A stretch of 64,000 nt of DNA. It comes from Priestia abyssalis (GTDB lineage: Bacteria > Bacillota > Bacilli > Bacillales > Bacillaceae_H). Shown here one piece after another: positions 1-6,664 of the stretch (position 1 is the stretch's first letter; each line of letters begins with the position of its first letter). The stretch covers positions 3,426,624 through 3,490,623 of the forward strand of contig NZ_KV917369.1 in NCBI RefSeq assembly GCF_002019595.1, in the 5' to 3' direction. The position numbers and the translations under genes are program-made. The notes beneath the pieces are model-generated. The model saw only the letters and a program-made list of their open reading frames with translations, did no database searches and had not been told where the DNA came from.

Positions 1-769
1 TGGATTCCATCGTCGGCATCACCGAACGCTCGATACGTGCTTCCTCTTTCATGACGATGTCCCGCACTTCTTTTGTCTTTTGAACTTTGCGCTTTCCGAT
101 GATGATTTCTTCCACGACGACAGGTCTTTTCGTTACTTCTATTCGCTCCTCGATGATCGGAATTCGGATCACTTCATTATCGCCTATTGAAACGCCATCA
201 TATTGACCGTCTATGACAGACCGTCGTTCTACATACACCTCTTCATGTGTGAGCGGGACTTGAATGGCCTGCTCTGTTTCCATGACTTCTTTCCATACCT
301 GTAATTCTCCGACTTGTACACGCTCTTTGACAACATCAAGTCTTTCTTCGTGGAGACGAAGCGCTTTTTCTTCTTCTGTTCCGTACGGAGCTTCCATGTC
401 ATTTAAGCTGTCATACGTAATATCTGTATCAACCAGTACGAGAATCTTTCCTTTGGCTGCTTCGGCCTCGCATCGTTTGGCCGTAAAATCGGGGATTCCT
501 CGTGCCATGAGGCTGGCTGCTAATCCCGCTCTTTTACCGGTCATCATCGTAAAGAAACTGTCCATCATGACACCGGTTAATGTATTCACTTGCGGATCTG
601 CTTCTATCATCACTCCAGCTTGAGCTGCGACCAATGGAATCTCGCTTCGTTTATTTGCTACTACCATGATATCCGTTTCACGATGTCCTTGGCGTTTTAA
701 ACTTTCGATTACATCCAGCGTTTCCTTCTCTGAATAATAAGTGCCGACAATTCTTTTACCCATTCTCAT
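1..769 (-). CDS. YsnF-like general stress protein (3' end outside window)
   Basis: The reading frame runs off the left edge, so about 256 N-terminal codons are visible. The first ~100 residues resemble the heat-induced stress protein domain (YflT / general stress protein 17M type), beginning MRMGKRIVGTYYSEKE. The following part (about 150 onward) has the charged, repeated strand pattern of DUF2382, with segments such as ERIEVTKRPVVVEEI. This two-part layout is that of YsnF in bacilli, a sigma-B-type stress protein of unknown biochemistry, probably cytoplasmic. The start at 769 is chosen because AGGAGG lies 9 nt upstream; an in-frame ATG at 763 is the alternative. Confidence 0.8.
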   Translation of the reverse strand, partial: MRMGKRIVGTYYSEKETLDVIESLKRQGHRETDIMVVANKRSEIPLVAAQAGVMIEADPQVNTLTGVMMDSFFTMMTGKRAGLAASLMARGIPDFTAKRCEAEAAKGKILVLVDTDITYDSLNDMEAPYGTEEEKALRLHEERLDVVKERVQVGELQVWKEVMETEQAIQVPLTHEEVYVERRSVIDGQYDGVSIGDNEVIRIPIIEERIEVTKRPVVVEEIIIGKRKVQKTKEVRDIVMKEEARIERSVMPTMES

Positions 770-906
770 TCTCGTATCCCTCCTGAATTTCATGTGAAAG
801 GAAGCTTTTACATGTACTTCCATTGTTTGTCTACCCGGCGTTTTTGATTCTAAAACATAAATATGACACCCATATGTTCTAAACAGGCTGCAAAAATTTT
901 TTCTAC

Positions 907-966
907 ATAAAAGGACCTGTCACTGAATCCTTAATTTAACTGGATTCTCATGACAGGTCCTTTCAA
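907..966. repeat. Repeat A copy 1 (single hairpin), likely terminator
   Basis: A perfect 13-bp inverted repeat (910-922 with 951-963, AAAGGACCTGTCA / TGACAGGTCCTTT) encloses a loop with the family core, read on the minus strand as atgagaatccagttaaa. It lies between the 3' end of the desaturase and the YsnF-like gene, so it may stop transcription of the desaturase. It is the second half of the two-hairpin Repeat A seen elsewhere in the window. Confidence 0.75.
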
Positions 967-982
967 GAAGATAACTTTTATT

Positions 983-1876
983 CTATTTATTAGAACTATA
1001 AAAACGGTCTCTCACTCGTTTGAGCCTTGCATGATACTTCAAAATATCCAAGCGGGCCGCTTCCGCTTCAGGAGCGATCGGACGCAGTTTCTCCAATTCC
1101 CAATACTCAACAATGACGTCTAATACTTGATCAAAATATTCAAGCGGGCCGTAGTTGGCTTCTTTGGCGATGATGGACATGCGGTCTTCAAAGTCCGGCA
1201 TGACGGTACCCGGCATTTGGAAATTTTTAATGACATGGCCGAGGTAATAGCAATAATTCGGTTCCAATTGCAAATGGAACTTGATTACATCGCGATAGAA
1301 CGCATAATGAAGAATTTCATCCTTGGCCAGTCTTCGAAGAAGAGTTGCCAAATCTTTATCATGCTCTCCCGCTATTTTTGCAACATTATTATAAAAGACC
1401 ATCGTTGCCAGCTCTTGCAGCGACGTATATACCATCGTTTCGAATGGTGTGTGGAAATCCGGCTGCCATCCGCCTTCTACCGTTTGCTTATGCAATTGGC
1501 GGAGACGTTTCGGATCGACGTTGCGGGTAATCAATAAATAGTTTTCTAACAGGTTGGAGTGCTGGTCTTCTTCTGCCGTCCATGTATGCACAAAATCTTT
1601 TATGATCGAAAGAGATCCTCTGAATGTCTGGTCTAAATGGGATGTGAACCATGGCAAATTCACTTCTGTCAAGAGAGCTGTTTCAACTGCTGTGATAATA
1701 CCGCTTGGCAGAGTTACCTGGCTAGGGTCCCAGGGAACTCTCCGGAAATCTTGGGCTTTATCCCATGGTAGAAAGTCATGATAACCCCAATCTATTTTTT
1801 CTGCCCTTATTTTATGTTGTTCATAAAGTTCTTTCATTTTAGGTTCTAGCCTAAAGTCTAAATGGTTTGTAAGCAA
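983..1876 (-). CDS. Acyl-ACP desaturase (diiron, ferritin-like)
   Basis: A 297-residue soluble protein of the fatty-acid desaturase type 2 family, which introduces a double bond into acyl chains carried on acyl carrier protein. The expected diiron ligands are visible: a Glu in the helix ETALLTEVNLPWF (E65 or E71), E103-x-x-H106 (EEDQH), E155 (LQELA) and E187-x-x-H190 (DEILH). Soluble acyl-ACP desaturases are known from plants and actinobacteria; bacilli more often use membrane desaturases, so the substrate is inferred. The start is TTG at 1876 with AGGAGG 9 nt upstream. Monocistronic, with hairpin Repeat A copy 1 downstream. Confidence 0.85.
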   Translation of the reverse strand: MLTNHLDFRLEPKMKELYEQHKIRAEKIDWGYHDFLPWDKAQDFRRVPWDPSQVTLPSGIITAVETALLTEVNLPWFTSHLDQTFRGSLSIIKDFVHTWTAEEDQHSNLLENYLLITRNVDPKRLRQLHKQTVEGGWQPDFHTPFETMVYTSLQELATMVFYNNVAKIAGEHDKDLATLLRRLAKDEILHYAFYRDVIKFHLQLEPNYCYYLGHVIKNFQMPGTVMPDFEDRMSIIAKEANYGPLEYFDQVLDVIVEYWELEKLRPIAPEAEAARLDILKYHARLKRVRDRFYSSNK

Positions 1877-2199
1877 AAGTGTTTTCCTCCTCTATTTCTT
1901 ATAACTCTATTATATTCGAAAAAGAGAATCATTTCTGATAATTTTGAGGATAAGTTGTGAAATTGAATGATATTCTCTCAAAATAAAGCTGCTTTTTCGG
2001 CCACTATACACTAAAATCTTCTATACAGATCGATTTGGAAAATTCGACATAACCAATTGTGAATGTTCTTCGATGGAATGAAGCTGTGCCGAGTTATTAT
2101 GTGAAATGTATATACAAGAGCAAACAACACAATCTTCCCTATAGAAATCCAGAGAATTTTTCAATATATTGTAGTATACCTGAGTTTTAGTGAGGCTAA

Positions 2200-2654
2200 A
2201 CATAATGAACCTCCCCCACCTATCGCTTCGCGCTTGAGGTGGGGGTTTCTTGTCGATCCCCTCGGAATCAGAAGCTGGACGATGTCCATAGGTGTACACG
2301 ACACCCTCGTCTTTCTCGGGGCTTGACGCTCCATTTAGAAGCAGTGGTCTTGACGCAAGGGTCTCCCGACTGCTTGCTGCCACCGTAAGCAACAGGAGGA
2401 GAGTCGATTTCGAAGACCTCTCCTCCCGGGGCGGTTCTACCCGTCTACAACACCTGTACAGGACGTAGATAAGTGATGCTGGCCATCATCACTTTTAGGA
2501 ACTTTCCGTGCAGATACTGGGATAAGATATTCCCCGCACCATGGACATCCCGATGCCGTTCATATGGAGCCCTTCCCCTTAAATCATCTTCTTTAATGAT
2601 CAGTATGTCCGAATGATTGACATTTCCTTCAATGGTGTGTTTCAAGTAACCAAA
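2200..2654 (-). mobile_element. IS200/IS605-family remnant: tnpB tail plus right end / omega-RNA-like region
   Basis: The minus strand carries the last part of a TnpB-like gene (2445-2645) followed by about 240 nt rich in stable stems. One is a 9-bp perfect hairpin (GGAGGAGAG / CTCTCCTCC, 2395-2427). The other is the subterminal hairpin CCCCCACCT / AGGTGGGGG (about 2212-2243) typical of the right end of IS605-type elements. In such elements the region 3' of tnpB encodes the guide (omega/re) RNA. No left end and no tnpA are visible; the element is truncated at ~2655, where a cyanophycinase fragment begins. A matching right-end hairpin without tnpB occurs at 17630-17690. Confidence 0.65.
2445..2645 (-). 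pseudogene. TnpB (IS605 OrfB) C-terminal fragment
   Basis: Only about 66 residues remain. The stretch YERHRDVHGAGNILSQYLHG fits the last RuvC-like motif of TnpB/OrfB (D-x-x-x-A-x-N-I), followed by a short tail and the stop. The N-terminal ~300 residues, including the other catalytic acidic residues, are missing, so no nuclease can be made. TnpB is a transposon-encoded RNA-guided nuclease. IscB was considered, but the D-x-x-G-A-x-N motif fits TnpB better. Family identity comes from this motif plus the right-end hairpin. Confidence 0.6.
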
Positions 2655-2987
2655 TCAGCTGTCCATTGCTACCTCTACGCCATCGTCGTCTTCTTCTGCA
2701 CTTAGTGAAAAAATGATTTGCTCGCCCATGATAGGGGCACCTGCACTCGTTCCGGCCATTACCATTCCGCTTGTCCATTTTTTATATAATGTGGCAGATA
2801 ACTCTGTTCCACCAATGAAATTAGCTAAACGTTTTTGATTTCCTCCTGTAATAAAAAGGGCAGACAATGTTGAAACCAAATCGTTTATTTCCCGACTTTT
2901 CGCTTTTTCTCTGGAATCAACATCAATGATTTCAACTTCTTTCGCTCCCAGCCTTTGAAAGATATCTACATAATTAATCCCGGGCAA
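2655..2987 (-). pseudogene. Cyanophycinase-like (peptidase S51) internal fragment
   Basis: A 110-residue piece matches the middle of cyanophycinases, the serine hydrolases that degrade cyanophycin. It contains LFITGGNQKRLANFIGGT and the nucleophile motif MAGTSAGAPIMGEQ. The N-terminus ends abruptly at 2987, where unrelated plus-strand coding sequence begins, and the C-terminus stops where the tnpB remnant begins. A whole enzyme is about 270-290 residues, so more than half is gone. No cyanophycin synthetase is in view. Confidence 0.7.
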
Positions 2988-3218
2988 GTGCTGATCGTGA
3001 CAAATCTTGAAAAAACGGACGTCAAAAAAGATACGGTTACGATTACAGGGGCAGCTGATTCAACAAGCATCGAAGTACAAGCCTCAAATGGCCAATACCT
3101 CGTGCTTCAGGCATCGGGAAGCGCGGTCAAAGAATTGGGTTATGGAAAAGAAGGAACAAAAGCCGACATAACATATACGAATGATAGCTTCCCTACCCTT
3201 GTTTCGTATCAACTATAA
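2955..3218 (+). pseudogene. C-terminal remnant of an unknown protein
   Basis: From about 2985 the plus strand encodes a coherent beta-rich stretch (VTITGAADSTSIEVQASNGQ and onward) ending at a proper stop at 3218. Its first ~10 codons read antisense into the cyanophycinase fragment, so the ORF start is an artefact of a DNA junction. No ribosome binding site is visible. It looks like the last ~75 residues of a larger, perhaps secreted, protein. I do not recognise the family. Confidence 0.4.
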
Positions 3219-3308
3219 ATAAAATTTGTGTTTTAAACATCAACTCGGTCGTAATTCCTCTTTAGAATTTTGGGTTTCCGCATTGTGACTAAACACTCAA
3301 AAGTTCTT

Positions 3309-3992
3309 TTATAAGCGGATGGAAAGAATATATCCTTTCCCTTTTATCGTTTCAACGGAAATTCCTTCATGGATTTTTTTTCGTATTCGATAAATTAGGG
3401 CATTCAATTCTTCCGGGCTGACATCGGGAATTTGTCCAAGTGAGTATACTCGTTCAGGCCATACATATTTTTTCACTTCTTCTTTCGAAACAAATTGTTG
3501 GCGCTTTTCGAAAAGAATTTCCAGACATTTATATTCTTTTTCCGAAAATGTATACGGTTCTCCCTCCACGATTAAGGATTGTTTGAGCGAGTCCAGTTTC
3601 CATTCCAAAGAAGGATTAGTCCGTTCTTCCAAAGCAAAAACTGTTAAATCAAGTGTTTCCTCGAGATTGGAAGAAGAAAACGAGAGAACAATGATGTCCT
3701 TTGCCAATGAAATTTTGTCTGATTCCTTTAATGGTACCGAATGATTTGGTTCTATAAACTGCTCATTTAAGTATGTACCGTGTTTACTATTCAAATCTTT
3801 TATATAATATTGGCCGTTTTCATAATAAATAGAGGCATGCTGTCTTGATACAAATGCATTATTGAACGAAATATTAGGCTCCCATTCTTTCCCCTTTCTC
3901 CCTAATGTGATAGGCACACTATATAAAGGAATAACCTCCCCTTTTTCAAAAGGAGTCCCGCGTTCAACAATCAAACAGGAAGATGTATTCAT
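3309..3992 (-). CDS. FHA-domain winged-helix transcriptional regulator
   Basis: The N-terminal half is a forkhead-associated domain, which binds phosphothreonine peptides: the signature Gly-Arg (LGRKGKE), then SRQHASIYY and DLNSKHGTYLN are present. The C-terminal ~100 residues form an OmpR/PhoB-type winged helix (TFSEKEYKCLEILFEKRQQF ... IRKKIHEG ... IKGKGYIL). There is no receiver domain, so activity would be controlled through phosphothreonine binding, implying a Ser/Thr kinase partner outside the window. The start at 3992 has GAGGAG upstream; a 19-codon upstream extension has none. It is divergent from the glycerophosphodiesterase-yitT genes across 181 bp, making them natural candidate targets. 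Confidence 0.8.
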   Translation of the reverse strand: MNTSSCLIVERGTPFEKGEVIPLYSVPITLGRKGKEWEPNISFNNAFVSRQHASIYYENGQYYIKDLNSKHGTYLNEQFIEPNHSVPLKESDKISLAKDIIVLSFSSSNLEETLDLTVFALEERTNPSLEWKLDSLKQSLIVEGEPYTFSEKEYKCLEILFEKRQQFVSKEEVKKYVWPERVYSLGQIPDVSPEELNALIYRIRKKIHEGISVETIKGKGYILSIRL

Positions 3993-4173
3993 CTTGAAAT
4001 TCTCTCTCCTCGTAAACTTCTCTTCTATTATCAGAACATTATCATTCAATTATTATGTCATAACCATTGAGAACGAGTAAACCTTTGCGTAAAATAATAT
4101 TCAACTTTGCAGGTGAAAATCTCATGACTTTTCTTGTCACAAAAGTTGTTTTTCTTAAGTGGGAGGATACTGA

Positions 4174-5160
4174 ATGAATAAATCAAACAAACGACTGAAA
4201 ACGAAAATAATCATGTTTTTTCTGGCTCTTTTATTATTTATCTACGTCAATAACAGTTCACTTTTTGCAACGCAAAAAGATGGGACACCGTTGTTGCTTG
4301 CGCATCGGGGGCTTGCTCAAACGTTCCCTATGGAAGGAATAGAGAATGACACATGCACGGCAGAACGGATTTATGAGCCGGAGCATCCATATCTGGAAAA
4401 CACGATTCCCTCCATGGAGGCAGCCTTTGAAGCAGGGGCTGATATCGTCGAGTTTGATGTTCATCCGACGAAAGATGGACAATTCGCCGTTTTTCATGAC
4501 TGGACCCTCGATTGTCGAACGAACGGAAAAGGTGTTACAAGAGATTATACGATGGATGAGTTAAAATCGCTGGATATCGGGTACGGCTACACAGCGGATC
4601 ATGGAAAAACATACCCTTTCCGCGGCAAAGGTATCGGCCTTATGCCTTCGCTTGAAGAGGTGCTGTCTCATTTCCCGGAACGCTCATTTTTAATCCATAT
4701 TAAAAGCAATGACCCCGCAGAAGGAAAACAACTTGCCCGTTATCTTTCTGCATTATCCGAAAAACGGTTGAGTCAATTAGCTGTGTATGGAGGCAATGAG
4801 CCCGTTGCCTCTTTAAAAGAAGAGATTCCAAACCTTCGGGTGATGTCAAAAGCGACATTGAAAAGTTGTTTGCTTGCTTATATCGCTGCGGGCTGGACAG
4901 GATATGTGCCGGCAGCTTGTGAAGATACACAATTACATATTCCTGAAAAAATTGCCCTATGGCTGTGGGGATGGTCCAATGAGTTTTTGAATCGAATGGA
5001 AGAAGCCAATACCCGTGTAATAGTGGTCGCGGGCGGCGGCAGATTCTCCGAGGGATTTGATGCAATAGAGGATATAAACCGACTGCCAGCTGACTACAAC
5101 GGCGTTATATGGACGAATCGGATCGATCGGCTTACTTCTTTATACAAAGAAGAACAGTAA
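4174..5160 (+). CDS. Glycerophosphodiester phosphodiesterase, membrane-anchored or secreted
   Basis: A 328-residue GDPD-family TIM-barrel enzyme that splits glycerophosphodiesters (from phospholipids or teichoic acid) to glycerol 3-phosphate and an alcohol. A hydrophobic segment at residues 11-30 acts as signal anchor. Catalytic residues are visible: H44-R45 (LLAHRG), E93 and D95 (VEFDVH), and H108 (VFHDW). The insertion between HRG and ENTIPSMEAAF (about residues 47-75) is longer than in the minimal enzyme. Start supported by GGGAGG upstream. yitT follows 77 bp later on the same strand. Confidence 0.88.
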   Translation: MNKSNKRLKTKIIMFFLALLLFIYVNNSSLFATQKDGTPLLLAHRGLAQTFPMEGIENDTCTAERIYEPEHPYLENTIPSMEAAFEAGADIVEFDVHPTKDGQFAVFHDWTLDCRTNGKGVTRDYTMDELKSLDIGYGYTADHGKTYPFRGKGIGLMPSLEEVLSHFPERSFLIHIKSNDPAEGKQLARYLSALSEKRLSQLAVYGGNEPVASLKEEIPNLRVMSKATLKSCLLAYIAAGWTGYVPAACEDTQLHIPEKIALWLWGWSNEFLNRMEEANTRVIVVAGGGRFSEGFDAIEDINRLPADYNGVIWTNRIDRLTSLYKEEQ

Positions 5161-5237
5161 CTCGTTAAATCATCCCGCTCCAATGAATAAAGTCATTTTC
5201 CTTTCATATAGCTTTTAAGAAGGAATTTTGGACGAGG

Positions 5238-5843
5238 ATGGGGAAAATGCTGAAAAGAATTGCCGTGATCGGCTTTGCAAGTACTCTTATTGGAATTGGC
5301 GTTAATGTATTTATACTTCCTTTTCACCTTCTCAATGGAGGAATCACGGGAATTGGTTTATTGTGCAGCTATCTATGGGATGTTAAAGTGGGACTCACAA
5401 TTATTTGTTTAAATACTCCCATTTATTTAGTGGCCTTCGCCTATAACCGCGCTTATTTTTTCAACGGCGTGTATGGGATGCTTTGTTCTTCGATCATGAT
5501 TGACTTGCTGCTTCCGTTAAAAGGAATGGTCCATCTCCCTGTCATCATCAGCGCACCGCTGGGCGGACTGTTCATTGGTCTGGGGACCGGCTTCATGCTG
5601 AGATATAAGACGAGTCAAGGAGGAATTGACTTATTGGCACTTTTACTCTCAAAATGGTTTTCGCTGAACCCGGGAGTCTTGATTTTTGTCATGGATGCTT
5701 TTATTATTATCTCCGGTCTATTGATTCTGATGGATGGAAAATCCATTTATTCTCTTTTGACCGTATTGGTTTCCGGTTTTATCACGAGCCTCATGACCTC
5801 TTTTCAATCGGTAAGTTTTTATAATCTAAGGCCGAGAGGTTAG
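5238..5843 (+). CDS. YitT-family membrane protein (first copy)
   Basis: A 201-residue protein with five or six hydrophobic helices matching the YitT membrane family: VFILPFHLLNGGITGIGLL near the N-terminus and YKTSQGGIDLLALLLSK in the middle. It lacks the C-terminal cytoplasmic DUF2179 domain of the ~280-residue members. Function is unknown; the family is sometimes proposed to be a transporter. It lies behind the glycerophosphodiesterase and ends before a strong bidirectional hairpin at 5869-5911. A second yitT is at the right edge of the window. Confidence 0.8.
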   Translation: MGKMLKRIAVIGFASTLIGIGVNVFILPFHLLNGGITGIGLLCSYLWDVKVGLTIICLNTPIYLVAFAYNRAYFFNGVYGMLCSSIMIDLLLPLKGMVHLPVIISAPLGGLFIGLGTGFMLRYKTSQGGIDLLALLLSKWFSLNPGVLIFVMDAFIIISGLLILMDGKSIYSLLTVLVSGFITSLMTSFQSVSFYNLRPRG

Positions 5844-5868
5844 AGCTGAATTTATAACTTTCTTATCT

Positions 5869-5911
5869 AAATGGAAAAGGGCCTTCTAAAAATGAAGGCC
5901 CTTTTCCATTT
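5869..5911. terminator. Bidirectional intrinsic terminator
   Basis: An 18-bp perfect stem (5869-5886 with 5894-5911) with a 7-nt loop TAAAAAT lies between the convergent yitT and MFS pseudogene. Runs of A and T flank the GC-rich core on both sides. Confidence 0.85.
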
Positions 5912-5931
5912 CATAAAAATGATCAAACTGG

Positions 5932-6524
5932 AACTCTCTTATATTTTGTTAACACAACATAACAAGCAATGGCAGCCATTTCACAACCTGCAATGACGAT
6001 TCCCATCGGCAAAGCGGTTTGCCCTCCGCCCAGGCCTACTAATGGAGCCATGAGCGCTCCTAAAACAAAGGGCAGCAATCCAAGCAAAGCCGCTGCACTT
6101 CCTGCCGCCCGCTGATGGTTTTGCATGGCTAACGAAAAAGCGGTAGTCGTCACGATCCCGACACTCGATACGACGAGAAACAGAGAAAGGAGAATTCCCG
6201 CAAGCCCCGCTCCCGCTAATGTCATCAAAAGCAACAACAAGCCTCCGGCACCCGCTGTACCAATTCCGATGGTAAATAGCTTTTGCTCGCGAATCTTTCC
6301 TGCCAGCCGGCCTGTGACTTGGCTTACGATAATGATTCCGATGCCGTTAATGGCAAAAAACAGACTAAAAGTTTGCGGTGAAGCACCAAAAATGTTTTGG
6401 ACAGTGACGGCAAATACATATCAATCGATAATGGGCCGATTGCTGCTAACGATCCCAGCACAAGCGCCATCCATAAACGCCGTGATTTTGCAGATGAATA
6501 TAAAGCAGTATCAAGCTCTTTCAT
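5932..6524 (-). pseudogene. Bcr/CflA-type MFS drug efflux transporter with large internal deletion
   Basis: The start is intact (GAGGAGAGG upstream) and encodes the family N-terminus, including ALVLGSLAAIGPLSIDMYLP. Immediately after this first helix the sequence jumps, with a frame change near 6385-6420, to a segment from the second half of the transporter (VQNIFGASPQTFSLFFAING), which runs in frame to the normal C-terminus at 5932. About 200 residues are missing compared with the ~400-residue family. The 3' half is otherwise well preserved, so the deletion is probably recent. No functional transporter can be made. Confidence 0.85.
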
Positions 6525-6664
6525 GTATAAACACCCTTCCTCTCCTCAGTTTTTACCCTTTACTTATCAAAAGCAGAATAAGCATTACTTACACAGGGTA
6601 AACCCTCTATTTGCGGGAGAGTCAACGATTTAATACTGGAACAGTGCCTTATTTACATATCTCT

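Noticed and set aside
1921..1985. Fur-type boxes upstream of the acyl-ACP desaturase (GAGAATCATTTCTGATAAT and TGAATGATATTCTC)
   Set aside because: Each keeps only scattered matches to the 7-1-7 Fur pattern and AT-rich sequence makes such matches common; not strong enough to report as a site.
2021..2392. 123-codon minus-strand ORF
   Set aside because: It lies in the structured right-end region of the IS605 remnant and continues into non-coding DNA; no protein-like pattern or ribosome binding site.
2445..2645. IscB (HNH/RuvC) rather than TnpB identity for the IS remnant
   Set aside because: The surviving motif D-x-x-G-A-x-N-I and the right-end hairpin fit TnpB; IscB's C-terminal features are not seen. 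Too little remains for certainty.
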